A DNA stretch of 64,000 nucleotides from JBCDBD01 sp039184335 (GCA_039184335.1 JBCDBD010000001.1:161763-225762), one strand, 5' to 3'. Counted from the first letter of the stretch, positions 53,077 to 61,947 are shown. Numbers and translations: made by a program. The notes: generated from the sequence alone by a model not told the origin.

Positions 53077-54117
53077 TTAATTTTTACTCCATTGGTAGCT
53101 ATTAAGGTCCAACTTCCAAGTGCCTGGAAGAAGAATATTGGAGTACATCTTTTCAATCTCTCCTCCAAATAACATTGCTCGGCCCTGGTCTTCAAGCAAT
53201 ACCATTGAATGCAGATAAACAGGTGGAGGAACATTTTCTGAAGATAATCTGTGCCATTTAGAGGTATCAATATCAAATTTCCAAAGTTCGTCTGTCAGGG
53301 TGCCTGCAAAAGCTTCTGTGAGTATACCGCCACCAAATAGAATTAGTTCGTTACGCTTTTGGTTATAGACCATGTTCGGATAGGCATAGGCAAAGTCAGG
53401 ACCGCCAATAGTAGCAATTTGAGTCCACGTATTTGTTTTAAGGCTGTATTTCCACAGTGACGTATCATCTAACGATGCAATGAGTCTGCCTCCCCAAAGT
53501 AGCATGTTGGTCTCTTTCGAATTGTAAGCCATGGTTGCGTACATTCTATTGGGAGGGCTTTGCTCTGGCTTCATCTTTTCCCATCTGTTGGAATTGTAAT
53601 CATAAGTCCATGTATCATTCAGAATAGGGTCATCAATACTGGTGCACCCAAATCCACCGAATAAAACCATGAGATCTGATTCTCTATCGTAGACCATGCT
53701 TTGACCACACCTTGGGGATGGTGCTATCGGTGGCTTCATATTTTCCCAACGGTTAGCAGAGAAATCAAAGGCCCATGTTTCTCCGGCAGAGTTAAATACG
53801 ATGATTCGGTCAGACTCTTCATCATAGGCGGGCGAGTGTGCATTGACTATAGAATCAGAAATGGCTTCATACCTACCAATTTTGGCCCATAGCCCGTCAT
53901 TTGGATCATATTGCCAAACTTCAGCCCTGTCAGGTTTCCAGGCGTGCTTTGAATTACCTCCGAATAGTAATATTCTCTTTGCCTTAGTATGATGTACCAA
54001 GCTATGGTAGATCATAGGTGATGGGCTTTGTTCATAGGCTTGAACTTCTTGCGCAAATGTGGGAAATCCTGAAAAACCAGCCAAAAGGAGAATGTACAAT
54101 CGGTGGAGGGGTTTCAT
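53077..54117 (-). CDS. Secreted kelch-repeat protein
   Basis: A 346-residue protein with a signal peptide (ending PTFAQ near 23) and six kelch-type blades. Each blade has the pattern 'rilLFGG...W.yd...W' (for example RILLFGGNSKHAW, LMVLFGGFGCT, NMLLWGGRLIA, ELILFGGGILTE, AMLFGGEIEKMYS). The blades carry the typical Gly-Gly pair and spaced Tyr/Trp. The product is a beta-propeller located outside the cytoplasm, presumably binding sugar or protein. No attached catalytic domain is present. Position between the caspase-like and DUF4157 genes does not give a function. Confidence 0.85.
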   Translation of the reverse strand: MKPLHRLYILLLAGFSGFPTFAQEVQAYEQSPSPMIYHSLVHHTKAKRILLFGGNSKHAWKPDRAEVWQYDPNDGLWAKIGRYEAISDSIVNAHSPAYDEESDRIIVFNSAGETWAFDFSANRWENMKPPIAPSPRCGQSMVYDRESDLMVLFGGFGCTSIDDPILNDTWTYDYNSNRWEKMKPEQSPPNRMYATMAYNSKETNMLLWGGRLIASLDDTSLWKYSLKTNTWTQIATIGGPDFAYAYPNMVYNQKRNELILFGGGILTEAFAGTLTDELWKFDIDTSKWHRLSSENVPPPVYLHSMVLLEDQGRAMLFGGEIEKMYSNILLPGTWKLDLNSYQWSKN

Positions 54118-54282
54118 GTGCTATGCTATGGAGTAAAAAAAGATCAAGATGGTTATTGCAACTAATGGTCTCAAATAAACGCCTGGTTTAATGGCTTTTA
54201 TTTGTTGTTAGAGGTATTTAAGGTTGCCTGTAATATGCATTTTATTCTCGGTATTATTAAGAGGGTGCCAACTAGCCCGACA

Positions 54283-55614
54283 TTAGTGTTTAGGTGAAAC
54301 ATATAGACCATGGTCAGCATCGTGATGTGCAGCTAATAGTTGTCTCTGATGTCGGTACAGGTCATTGAACAACTGTCGAGCCGTTGCCAGGATCAGAGCT
54401 CCGTACTCCAAGAATAGTTCCTTCACTTCATCTTCATTTGTCGCCCCGACTAGAGCAGTTTGCGCACGGGCAGCTATAAATTCAGCACGGGCTATTTCAT
54501 TTGAAGAAGCAGCAAAAATGGCTTGATACTCGGCTTGTTCTTCTGGAGTTCGGTTTCTTTTTGAATATACATAGCCATCATCCATTGTTACACCTAATCC
54601 TCGATTTGCAACAACTGTAGAGCTATGCCCCAGTTCTGTAGCTAATTGCTCTGCATATGAATGCCCCCCTCCACTACCGGAACTACACGACAATAGATCA
54701 ATTACGGCGTTAGAATCATCGACTCCAGCAGCTCTTAGAGTTTCTGCCAACAATTGTGCACTCATATTGCTATATGCTCCAGTGTGACCATATCCATGCC
54801 CTTGCAGTCCAATTTGTTCACCACTCACGTCAGAATGCTGCAATAAAGAGAGTAATGTTACCCGATGATCAATTCCATTTTTTAGCATTTGATACACATT
54901 TACAATCATTCCAAAGTCAAGTTGTGTATGGGGTATAACAATGATTCTTTGAACAATATCTTTTTTTTGGATAAGTGCTGATCTGTTGTTACTGCGATAA
55001 GTATCGAAAAGTATACCTCCTTTAAATTGAGCGATGTGGGTTTGACGGGCAGAGTGACCAGCATTCAATGCTTTAGACCCCATCACATCTGCCTCTTTTT
55101 CCAAACCAGCATCATCATTGATATTGACTTTACCTTTCATTTGAAAGGTAGGTTTTACCTTACCTTGTTTCTGTTGCACCACATGCCATGCTTCGTGGGG
55201 AAGATGTTTTTCCTGTCCAGAAGCTAAGTGTATATCAGTTCCTTCTGCATAGGCATGAGCGTGTAATTGAGCAGGTTTGTCAGAATTGTAGTGAACCTTT
55301 ACATTATCCATAGAGTAACCAGAGAGGTTTTCAATTCCTGTTTTTAAATTATCAGGTAGACCTGTATTATTCTTTTTCTTTTGGATAGGATTATGTTGTT
55401 GAGCAGAATGGTTATCCGCCATTACTTGAAATTGAGCCGCTTGTTTAGCCTGTGGGCTGTTGTTGGCCATCTCTTGCAATTTCCTCTGCGCAACTGCTTC
55501 CGGTCGATTATCAATGAACTGAAAAGTCGACTCACTACTCCTTTGCACCTTAGATTCACCATGCGAAACAGCCTGTCTTTTATTCTCTTGAGTTTTTTCA
55601 GCGTAAGTATTCAT
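54283..55614 (-). CDS. DUF4157 effector-like protein with C-terminal caspase-like protease domain
   Basis: A 443-residue protein without signal peptide. Residues 30-66 hold one 'STFQFIDNRPEAVAQRKLQE' repeat. Residues 75-178 are a DUF4157 domain with HEAWH (140-144) and a downstream Glu (EKEAD, 172-176), the HExxH...E pattern of a zinc protease-like fold. After a spacer, residues 225-350 contain IGLQGHGYGHTGAY (His273) and VIDLLSCSSGSGGGHSYAEQL (Cys310), the His/Cys arrangement of C80/caspase-like proteases. DUF4157 is known as a common domain in cargo of extracellular contractile injection systems and other toxins. The rest of such a system is not in the window. Two paralogues follow at 55771 and 62580. 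Confidence 0.75.
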   Translation of the reverse strand: MNTYAEKTQENKRQAVSHGESKVQRSSESTFQFIDNRPEAVAQRKLQEMANNSPQAKQAAQFQVMADNHSAQQHNPIQKKKNNTGLPDNLKTGIENLSGYSMDNVKVHYNSDKPAQLHAHAYAEGTDIHLASGQEKHLPHEAWHVVQQKQGKVKPTFQMKGKVNINDDAGLEKEADVMGSKALNAGHSARQTHIAQFKGGILFDTYRSNNRSALIQKKDIVQRIIVIPHTQLDFGMIVNVYQMLKNGIDHRVTLLSLLQHSDVSGEQIGLQGHGYGHTGAYSNMSAQLLAETLRAAGVDDSNAVIDLLSCSSGSGGGHSYAEQLATELGHSSTVVANRGLGVTMDDGYVYSKRNRTPEEQAEYQAIFAASSNEIARAEFIAARAQTALVGATNEDEVKELFLEYGALILATARQLFNDLYRHQRQLLAAHHDADHGLYVSPKH

Positions 55615-55770
55615 AATTATTTCCTTTTTTAAGTTTTGGTTTATTACCTAATAATAACAATTAGGCTAAAAAGCGTTTCAATGCAGTTTAGGTTTTGTTA
55701 TGGGCTTGGGTCCATTTAATATCACTCTGCCTCAATTATTGCAATGAATTAGTAAAAATTAGTAAGGGAT

Positions 55771-57258
55771 TTAATGATAGTCTTTTAAATAGATTTTAAT
55801 ACTAACACTTCCAATATCACCTGGTATTACTTCTACTCCTTCAATAGTCTTTTTTAATTTTGATACTCTTTCGTTTAACATACGAACGATACTCTTACAA
55901 TTTGGTGTTCCAATAATGGCAAAAAACTGTTCACTTCCGGGTAAAAATTGAACAACATCCTTGTCCCATTTGGCGTTTGCCCCATAGGCCATTTTAACTG
56001 TGTTAACGGTTTCCGAATTGGCTATGTTGTGCCTTGTAATTAACTTAAGGTTTTCATAAGCTGATGCTTCTGAACCCACTCCTCTTAATTCCCTGTTTTT
56101 TGCTGCAAGTTCATATTGTTTCCATAACATAATGTTATTTGGAATAGACTTATCTTTTGCTCCAGATTCTTTATCCTTGTCCCGCCAATTGGATTCTGCT
56201 ACGATTTCACCGTTTTCCCCTAAGTCAAAATAATTTTCATAATGAGCCTTGCCTTGCTTTCCAATTCTTTCATCGTATGCATCTTGTTGTTCTTCTTTTC
56301 CTTGTGGTTCAGGCTTCGCATCTGGATTTACGTATCCCCAACTCCAAGCAACATACTGGTCATCATTTAAGTCTTGCTCTTTAAATTGCCCATCAAACTC
56401 ACTACTGTCCATATCAGTAAAGTAATGATCTTTAAACCTTTGGTCTAGTTCAGTAGTGTCACTTGGATTAGTAAGTGCTGTTTGTAATTCCATCCAAAGT
56501 TCTACACCCTTTTCTCGTGCTGTATGATAGTCTTGATGTGCTTTGGCTCTTTCTTGTACTGATTTGAAAGCTCCTTCAGAAAAAGGAGTAAGTTCAATGG
56601 TAGGGTCAACAGTTTGACCTTCTAGTTCATCAAACCCTAATTGATCAAGTTCTTCTTCCGAAAGCGGTATTTTTTGATGTTTTACAATTTGCTCATCGAA
56701 TTCGTGAGGTGAGTCTAGCGTGTAAATAAACTTATTCATTCCTTGATCAAAGAACCAATTGAAACCATTTATTTTAGGAGTCCATTTTAAACGAATGTCA
56801 CCATCATCTATCCATTTAGGTTGTAAGACTGTTTGAGGATTCCTATTCTGTTCTATGGTCGATTTAAATCCAGCTGACAGACTTAGTTCTTTATTTGTAT
56901 TGGAAATATCTATGGGGTTAAATGGAGTTGCTTGTTTTGCTTGAGAGCTTTTGTTGACCATTTCTTGCAGCTTTCTTTGAGTAATCGCTTCAGGTCGGTT
57001 ATCCAGAAAATCAAAACGTTGCTTCACATTACTCTTTTTCTGAGCAACAGAATTAGCAGCTGCCATATTTTGAATGGCACTTAATTGCTGCACTTGTGGA
57101 CTATGATTAGCTAATTCTTGCAGTTTTCGTTGAGTAATAGCTACTGGGCGATTATCGACAAACTGAAAAGTAGACTCACCACCGACTTTCTTTTGAGAAA
57201 CGGCATTAGCTACCGATTGACTTTTGTTTTCCTGATTTTTATCTGCATGTGTCTGCAT
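55771..57258 (-). CDS. Paralogous N-terminal-repeat protein with unknown C-terminal domain (no DUF4157)
   Basis: A 495-residue protein; start at ATG 57258 (MQTHADKNQENKSQ), because both paralogues begin there. Two N-terminal repeats are visible, STFQFVDNRPVAITQRKLQE and RFDFLDNRPEAITQRKLQE, each followed by 'MVN/LAN..SPQ/SSQ'. Unlike its neighbours it has no HEAWH. From about 150 to 495 the sequence is an unfamiliar acidic domain (LKWTPKINGFNWFFD, QFKEQDLNDDQYVAWSWGYVNP, NPNCK-type GTPNCKSIVRMLNERVSKL near the end). The last 100 residues (HNIANSETVNTVKMAYGANAKW... IKIYLKDYH) may be a separate compact domain. It could be another effector using the same N-terminal sorting signal. No function can be assigned. 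Confidence 0.7.
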   Translation of the reverse strand: MQTHADKNQENKSQSVANAVSQKKVGGESTFQFVDNRPVAITQRKLQELANHSPQVQQLSAIQNMAAANSVAQKKSNVKQRFDFLDNRPEAITQRKLQEMVNKSSQAKQATPFNPIDISNTNKELSLSAGFKSTIEQNRNPQTVLQPKWIDDGDIRLKWTPKINGFNWFFDQGMNKFIYTLDSPHEFDEQIVKHQKIPLSEEELDQLGFDELEGQTVDPTIELTPFSEGAFKSVQERAKAHQDYHTAREKGVELWMELQTALTNPSDTTELDQRFKDHYFTDMDSSEFDGQFKEQDLNDDQYVAWSWGYVNPDAKPEPQGKEEQQDAYDERIGKQGKAHYENYFDLGENGEIVAESNWRDKDKESGAKDKSIPNNIMLWKQYELAAKNRELRGVGSEASAYENLKLITRHNIANSETVNTVKMAYGANAKWDKDVVQFLPGSEQFFAIIGTPNCKSIVRMLNERVSKLKKTIEGVEVIPGDIGSVSIKIYLKDYH

Positions 57259-57286
57259 AATTTTTCTTTTCAGGTTTTGCTCTATT

Positions 57287-57295
57287 GCCAATAAC
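57287..57295 (-). other. Gene-border motif, GTTATTGGC on the minus strand
   Basis: One of five related GTTAnnGGC-type sequences at gene borders in the island; see the finding on cassette-like borders. Confidence 0.3.
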
Positions 57296-57353
57296 GGCCT
57301 CGGCTACGGTATGGGCACGTTTGGTGGCGCAACGGAGCGAAAAACGTTGGTCT

Positions 57354-57530
57354 TTACCTCTTCTCGATTTTGTTATCGAGTTGTTCATGGGCAATTATAT
57401 CATTGCTTAAAGATTGTCTTTTGGCACGTTCAACTTTTTCAATGAGAATCAGTCGCTCAACCAATTCATCGAGCGTAAATTGATCTGGAAAAAGGTCAAT
57501 CTGTTCCTTTAATCTTTCTTTTGTAATCAT
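57354..57530 (-). CDS. Orphan antitoxin-like small protein
   Basis: ATG 57530 opens a 58-codon frame, stop TAA at 57354-57356. The peptide MITKERLKEQIDLFPDQFTL continues DELVERLILIEKVERAKRQS and ends LSNDIIAHEQLDNKIEKR. The 'FP..f.lDELIERLIlIEKVE.g..qS' pattern is the antitoxin that accompanies RelE/ParE toxins in many Bacteroidota. No toxin follows: after the stop come a border motif and the 495-residue paralogue. A perfect palindrome 9 bp upstream may be its operator. It is probably a leftover antitoxin of a broken TA pair, or one acting on the toxin at 63901 (partial). Confidence 0.75.
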   Translation of the reverse strand: MITKERLKEQIDLFPDQFTLDELVERLILIEKVERAKRQSLSNDIIAHEQLDNKIEKR

Positions 57531-57539
57531 CAGAGTAGT

Positions 57540-57553
57540 ATTTCAATTGAAAT
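57540..57553. promoter_or_regulatory. Palindrome upstream of the antitoxin gene
   Basis: ATTTCAATTGAAAT is a perfect 14-bp palindrome whose near edge is 9 bp from the antitoxin ATG (57530), the usual place for an antitoxin-bound operator. Confidence 0.45.
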
Positions 57554-57597
57554 TAATAAAAAAAGACGAATAGAGCTTTTTCATGAGACAGGCTGAC

Positions 57598-57862
57598 GAC
57601 CCGCTAAACGTAGTTCTGGGATTTTTATGGAAATATAGCGAAATCGTTCAACAATGTTACGGGAAGGGGACTTCCTATTTCTCTTGTGACATTGTTCATC
57701 AAGTAGGCCGTTTAGCGGCCGTATCTTGTCGATTTAGCGGTATTGGGAATAAAAATTTCGGGGCCAAATTACTTTTAGCCGCTGTTGGCGCACCGCGAGG
57801 TTTGTTTTATTTGCCTCGCGCCTGGTTTTCCCTCGATGGGCAGCTTGGAGCTGTAATTTGGT
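57598..57862 (+). repeat. Left copy of a structured repeat of about 270 bp
   Basis: Direct copy of 61673-61947, starting with GACCCGCTAAACGTAGTT in both. Three internal inverted repeats occur in order: GGCCG-TTTAG-CGGCC (57706-57720), CGCGAGG/CCTCGCG (57794-57820, loop TTTGTTTTATTTG) and CAGCT-TGG-AGCTG (57841-57853). A conserved block GCGGTATTGGGAATAAAAAT lies between the first and second. The most divergent part is about 57665-57700. An open frame runs through the copy but is not coding-like and is not kept in the second copy. The repeat lies just upstream of the two-component module. Confidence 0.8.
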
Positions 57863-58013
57863 CTTGTGTATGAGCAGTGTTCCGAAGGGCATTATGTATA
57901 GGTGTTGTTGTGGCCAGTTAACGTGACTTTGCTAATTATTCAAATCATATTATTTACGCTTAAAGATCCATTCCTACGTCTATGTACTTTTACTTTAAAG
58001 AGTTAAACGTTTT

Positions 58014-59090
58014 ATGTCAATTTGTTTAATGCCAAATAGAATGAATATAAAAATATCACTTTACTGGAAATGTCAAATTTTTGGTTGGGGAATTATTTCG
58101 CTGTTATGGCTCTATATAGCATTAGCAAGAGATGGTTTTACCCTCACCAACGCTTTTATTAATTATGTCTTAGATGTCATAGTTTGTGTTGGTCTAACCC
58201 ATACGTACAGAATAGTCGACATTAAATCAGGATGGAATCTTCTAAACCTTAAAAGATTGATAGTTAAAGTTTTTCCATCAATAGTTTTGTTATCTATCAT
58301 GTTCATGATTTTGATGAACTTAAAGATGGCGGCATATGTATACTTGGTTAATGATGCCAATATTTTTAAAGAAAGTCTTTTTGTTTGGAATCCTGTCTTA
58401 ATTACCGGATTAAGACATATGTCTATTTGGATCTTAGCATATCATTTATATTATTCTTATAGAAAAGAAGTAAATACGGCGAAAACCAATGCACAATTAT
58501 CAATTATTGCAAAGCAAGCTCAGTTAGATAACTTGTCAGCTCAGTTGAATCCGCATTTTTTGTTCAATTCGCTTAATACAATAAAAGCCCTAATAGTTGA
58601 AGACCAAAAAAGGGCAAGAAGAGCAGTAGATCTGCTATCCGACATACTTCGTACGTCATTATACGAGAAAAAAAATATAACGGTATCAGTTGATGAAGAA
58701 TTATCCCTAGTAAAAGATTATGTAGAGTTAGAGCAACTAAGGTTTGAAGAAAGATTAAATGTTAAAATGGATGTTGATAGAAACCTTAAAGATGTCAAAA
58801 TTCCTTTATTGAGTGTCCAACTGTTGGTCGAAAATGCCATTAAACATGGTATAGATAAACGAATTGGAGGAGGTGAAGTTAGTATTTCGGTTCAACAAGA
58901 AAGGGATGCCGTAATTATCATAGTCAAAAATCCTGGAAGTTTTTCCAAAGAAAAGAATAAAGGATTGGGTTTGAAGAATTTAAAAAAGAGGCTTCAGCTA
59001 AATTATAATGGAGCAGCAAAATTTAAAATCGAATCGCAACTCGACAAATTGACCATCACAACCTTAATAATTCCAGTTGACAGAAAATGA
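58014..59090 (+). CDS. LytS-type sensor histidine kinase
   Basis: A 358-residue membrane kinase: four or more hydrophobic segments in 1-150, then a short coiled linker and a His_kinase (PF06580-type) domain. The phospho-acceptor is His181 in LSAQLNPHFLFNSLNTIKAL. The following LVKDYVELEQLRFEERL and the ATP-site N-box (QLLVENAIKHGIDKR near 266) and G-box (NKGLGLKNLKKRLQL) are intact. It has no periplasmic sensing domain of size, so it probably senses a membrane-borne signal. It overlaps the response-regulator start by 4 bp (ATGA). It is flanked by the long structured repeat upstream. Confidence 0.92.
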   Translation: MSICLMPNRMNIKISLYWKCQIFGWGIISLLWLYIALARDGFTLTNAFINYVLDVIVCVGLTHTYRIVDIKSGWNLLNLKRLIVKVFPSIVLLSIMFMILMNLKMAAYVYLVNDANIFKESLFVWNPVLITGLRHMSIWILAYHLYYSYRKEVNTAKTNAQLSIIAKQAQLDNLSAQLNPHFLFNSLNTIKALIVEDQKRARRAVDLLSDILRTSLYEKKNITVSVDEELSLVKDYVELEQLRFEERLNVKMDVDRNLKDVKIPLLSVQLLVENAIKHGIDKRIGGGEVSISVQQERDAVIIIVKNPGSFSKEKNKGLGLKNLKKRLQLNYNGAAKFKIESQLDKLTITTLIIPVDRK

Positions 59091-59809
59091 ACAGTTATAA
59101 AACTATAATTATTGATGATGAGCGATTGGCACGTGAAGAAGTCAAAAGAGCACTTGAAAACTATATAGAGTTTGAAATTGTTGGGGAAGCAAGCAATGTG
59201 GACGGTGCCATTAGTTTAATAGAAGCAGAGCAACCAGATATTATTTTTCTTGACATTCACATGCCGGAGAAATCCGGTTTTGACTTATTGGAGGAGTTAG
59301 CAGCAGTTCCGGAAGTTGTGTTTACCACGGCTTATGACCAATATGCCGTTAAGGCTTTTGAAACAAATGCGTTAGATTACCTGGTAAAACCACTAAGGGA
59401 AGAGCGTTTTTCTAGAACTATGGAGAAAGTGAAAAAAGAACTTTCAAGAAATGCGAGGTTAAGAAAAAAACCATTTTCAATACATCAAAAAGTCTTTATC
59501 AAAGACGGTGAAAAATGTTATTTCATACCTCTTGTGGACATTAGTTTTATTGAATCTTTAAATAATTATGCACGAGTGCATTTCGGACATAAAAAAGCAA
59601 TGATTAAGCGCTCATTGAATTTGTTGGAAGAAAGATTGGATGACAATATCTTTTTTAGAATCAATAGAAGTCAGATTATCAACATGAACTACATCAAGGA
59701 AATCCACCTATATTTTAACAATAAACTACGAATCATATTAACCACCGGAGAAACATTGGAAGTTTCAAGTAGACAATCCGTAAAGTTTAGAAAAAGGAAT
59801 AGTTTGTAA
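59087..59809 (+). CDS. LytTR-family response regulator
   Basis: A 240-residue regulator. The receiver domain has Asp10/Asp11, phospho-site Asp56 in IIFLDIHMP, Thr in VFTTAYD and Lys101 in YLVKPL. The LytTR DNA-binding domain (about 133-240) has KVFIKDGEKCYFIPLVDISFIESLNNYARVHFG, FFRINRSQIINMNYIKEIHLYFNNKLRIILTTGETLEVSSR. It pairs with the LytS-type kinase and would bind direct-repeat sites; its targets may include the downstream hydrolase or genes elsewhere. It ends 25 bp before the hydrolase start, so all three genes form one operon. Confidence 0.94.
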   Translation: MNSYKTIIIDDERLAREEVKRALENYIEFEIVGEASNVDGAISLIEAEQPDIIFLDIHMPEKSGFDLLEELAAVPEVVFTTAYDQYAVKAFETNALDYLVKPLREERFSRTMEKVKKELSRNARLRKKPFSIHQKVFIKDGEKCYFIPLVDISFIESLNNYARVHFGHKKAMIKRSLNLLEERLDDNIFFRINRSQIINMNYIKEIHLYFNNKLRIILTTGETLEVSSRQSVKFRKRNSL

Positions 59810-59834
59810 TCTTTTGATTTTAAAAAATCGTAAA

Positions 59835-61646
59835 ATGAAAATAACAAGTAAAGCACTGTTTTGTGCGATAATTTCAACATATATCTTAATCGCTTGTCAA
59901 CAAAAAGAACTAATTCAGAAGCCTAGAATTGTAAAAGAAAACGACACCAGCTACTTAGTGCAAGACAGTGTTCTTATAGAGACTGGAAATGGTGGTGTAA
60001 TACATGCCATAATTGTAAGAAATCCCAAAGTTACCAAGCCAAGCCCAACAGTATTATTTCACACCATTTATGCAAGAAAAAGTGATCTTAAAAAAGCGAT
60101 GCAAGCGGTAAACCATGGCTATGTCGGTGTAATTTCCTATACCAGAGGTAAAGGGTTAAGTCCTAATAAAGTTGTTCCTTATAAGCATGAAGTAACAGAT
60201 ACTTATGATGTTATCGATTGGATTGGCAAACAAAATTGGAGCAATCAAAAGGTGGGTATGTATGGAGGCAGTTATGTTGGTTTCGTACAATGGGCTTCCG
60301 TAAAACATAAAGTTCATCCGGCTCTAAAAACAATCGTACCTTCTGTTTCAGCAGCCCCGGGATTGGCAGAACCCATGGAAAATGGTGTACACCAAAATTT
60401 TCATTACTCATGGCATCATTACGTGTCATCCAATAAGTATTTAGACACGGTACTTTATTTTAATGCAAAAAGATGGAGAGACTTAAACATGAAGTGGTAT
60501 GAAAAGGGTATTGCTTATAATGCTATGGATAGTCTAGATGGACTACCTAATCCACAGTTTAATGAACGTTTATCGCATCCAACCTACGATAAATACTGGC
60601 AGGATATGATGCCGTATCAAGAAGATTTTTCACACATCAACATTCCAGTTTTGGCGACAACTGGCTATTATGATGGTGGGCAAATTGGAACCATACATTA
60701 TTTAAAAGAGCATGTTAGATACAATAAAAATGCAGAACATTATTTGGTCATAGGTCCTTACACACATTTTGGAGCGCAACGAAAACCGGAAGCAACCATA
60801 TTGGGATATGATATCGATCCGGTTGCACAAATAGATGTGCCGGCTTTAATCTTTGAATGGTTTGATTACATCTTAAAAGGAAGAACAAAACCATCATTAC
60901 TAAAAGATAAAATCAATTATCAGGTAATGGGTTCCAATACCTGGGGACACGCCCCTTCTTTGGAAACCATGGCAAATGATACCCTGAAATTCCATTTAAG
61001 TAATGAACGATCTAATGTGCTGTTTAAATCCACGTATGATTCCGGAAATAATGGGGAGAATAACCATTATCGTTTAAAGCAGGAACCCGCTAATTCAGAA
61101 GGATATCTAGAACAAATTGTAGATTTTTCAGATAGAAGTGATTTAACATGGAATTCTAGTGTATGGAGTAAAATTATTGATGAGACACTTACAGTTGGTC
61201 AAGGGTTTTCTTTTTCTTCAAAACCTATTGAATCAGATTTTGAATTGAATGGTTCCTTTCTAGGTGAATTAAACGTATCTATCAATAAAAAAGACTTTGA
61301 TTGCACTGTTTTACTCTATGAGCAAACATCGGACGGTAAGTTTTTTGCGCTAACTCTTCCTTATGTAGGAAGGTCTAGTTTTGTGCGTAATCCGGAAAAA
61401 AGAGAACTTTTAGAACCTCATGTAAAAACTACTATTCCATTCAATAAAGCTAGAGTTACTAGTAAAAAAATAAGCAAAGGAAGTAGAATAATTGTAGTTC
61501 TAAATGTCATAAAGGAACCATTCTCAGAAATTAATTACGGAACAGGTAAAGATGTAAGTAAAGAAACAATTACTGATGCAATTGAACCCTTGCTTATTAA
61601 ATGGTACAACGACAGCTATATTCAAATCCCAATAAAAAAGAATTAA
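59835..61646 (+). CDS. CocE/NonD-family hydrolase lipoprotein (S15-like)
   Basis: A 603-residue lipoprotein: start at ATG 59835, lipobox LIAC (Cys21). The alpha/beta hydrolase part has VLFHTIYARKSDLKKAMQ, GYVGVISYTRGKGLSP, the nucleophile elbow MYGGSYVGFVQW with Ser146, an acid Asp in TTGYYDGGQIG and His in IGPYTHFGA. The C-terminal X-Pro peptidase-like jelly-roll (PepX_C) covers about 390-603. This is the CocE/PepX (S15-type) layout; substrates range from Xaa-Pro peptides to esters such as cephalosporins. Its place in the kinase-regulator operon suggests it is made in response to a surface signal. Confidence 0.9.
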   Translation: MKITSKALFCAIISTYILIACQQKELIQKPRIVKENDTSYLVQDSVLIETGNGGVIHAIIVRNPKVTKPSPTVLFHTIYARKSDLKKAMQAVNHGYVGVISYTRGKGLSPNKVVPYKHEVTDTYDVIDWIGKQNWSNQKVGMYGGSYVGFVQWASVKHKVHPALKTIVPSVSAAPGLAEPMENGVHQNFHYSWHHYVSSNKYLDTVLYFNAKRWRDLNMKWYEKGIAYNAMDSLDGLPNPQFNERLSHPTYDKYWQDMMPYQEDFSHINIPVLATTGYYDGGQIGTIHYLKEHVRYNKNAEHYLVIGPYTHFGAQRKPEATILGYDIDPVAQIDVPALIFEWFDYILKGRTKPSLLKDKINYQVMGSNTWGHAPSLETMANDTLKFHLSNERSNVLFKSTYDSGNNGENNHYRLKQEPANSEGYLEQIVDFSDRSDLTWNSSVWSKIIDETLTVGQGFSFSSKPIESDFELNGSFLGELNVSINKKDFDCTVLLYEQTSDGKFFALTLPYVGRSSFVRNPEKRELLEPHVKTTIPFNKARVTSKKISKGSRIIVVLNVIKEPFSEINYGTGKDVSKETITDAIEPLLIKWYNDSYIQIPIKKN

Positions 61647-61672
61647 AGTTCATTTGGAAAATTGGCTACAAT

Positions 61673-61947
61673 GACCCGCTAAACGTAGTTCCGGGATTTT
61701 TAAGGAAATATAGCGAAATCGGGCAACAATGTTACAAGAATTGGACTGCCGATAGATCTTGAGGCATGGTTTGTCAAGTAGGCCGTGTAGCGGCCGTGAC
61801 TTGTCGATCTAGCGGTATTGGGAATAAAAATTTCGTGGCCAGATTACTTATAGCCCCAGTTGGCGCACCGCGAGGTTTGTTTTATTTGCCTCGTGCTTGG
61901 TTTTCCCTCGATGGACAGCTAGGAGTTGTAATTCGGTTTAGCGGGCC
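61673..61947 (+). repeat. Right copy of the structured repeat, with terminal inverted repeats
   Basis: Direct copy of 57598-57862, 26 bp after the hydrolase stop. It keeps the three hairpins: GGCCG-TGTAG-CGGCC (61781-61795), CGCGAGG/CCTCGTG (61869-61895) and CAGCT-AGG-AGTTG (61916-61928). Two C-to-T changes in right arms keep G-U pairing, and the first hairpin differs only in its loop. This copy has a terminal inverted repeat: GACCCGCTAAAC at the left end and GTTTAGCGGGCC (61936-61947) at the right, matching at 11 of 12 positions; the left copy lost the right end. Confidence 0.8.

Noticed and set aside
57583..57873. 96-codon open frame across the left structured repeat
   Set aside because: It follows the repeat rather than gene limits, and in the second copy (61673-61947) the same frame is broken and shortened. 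Hairpins, not codons, are conserved.
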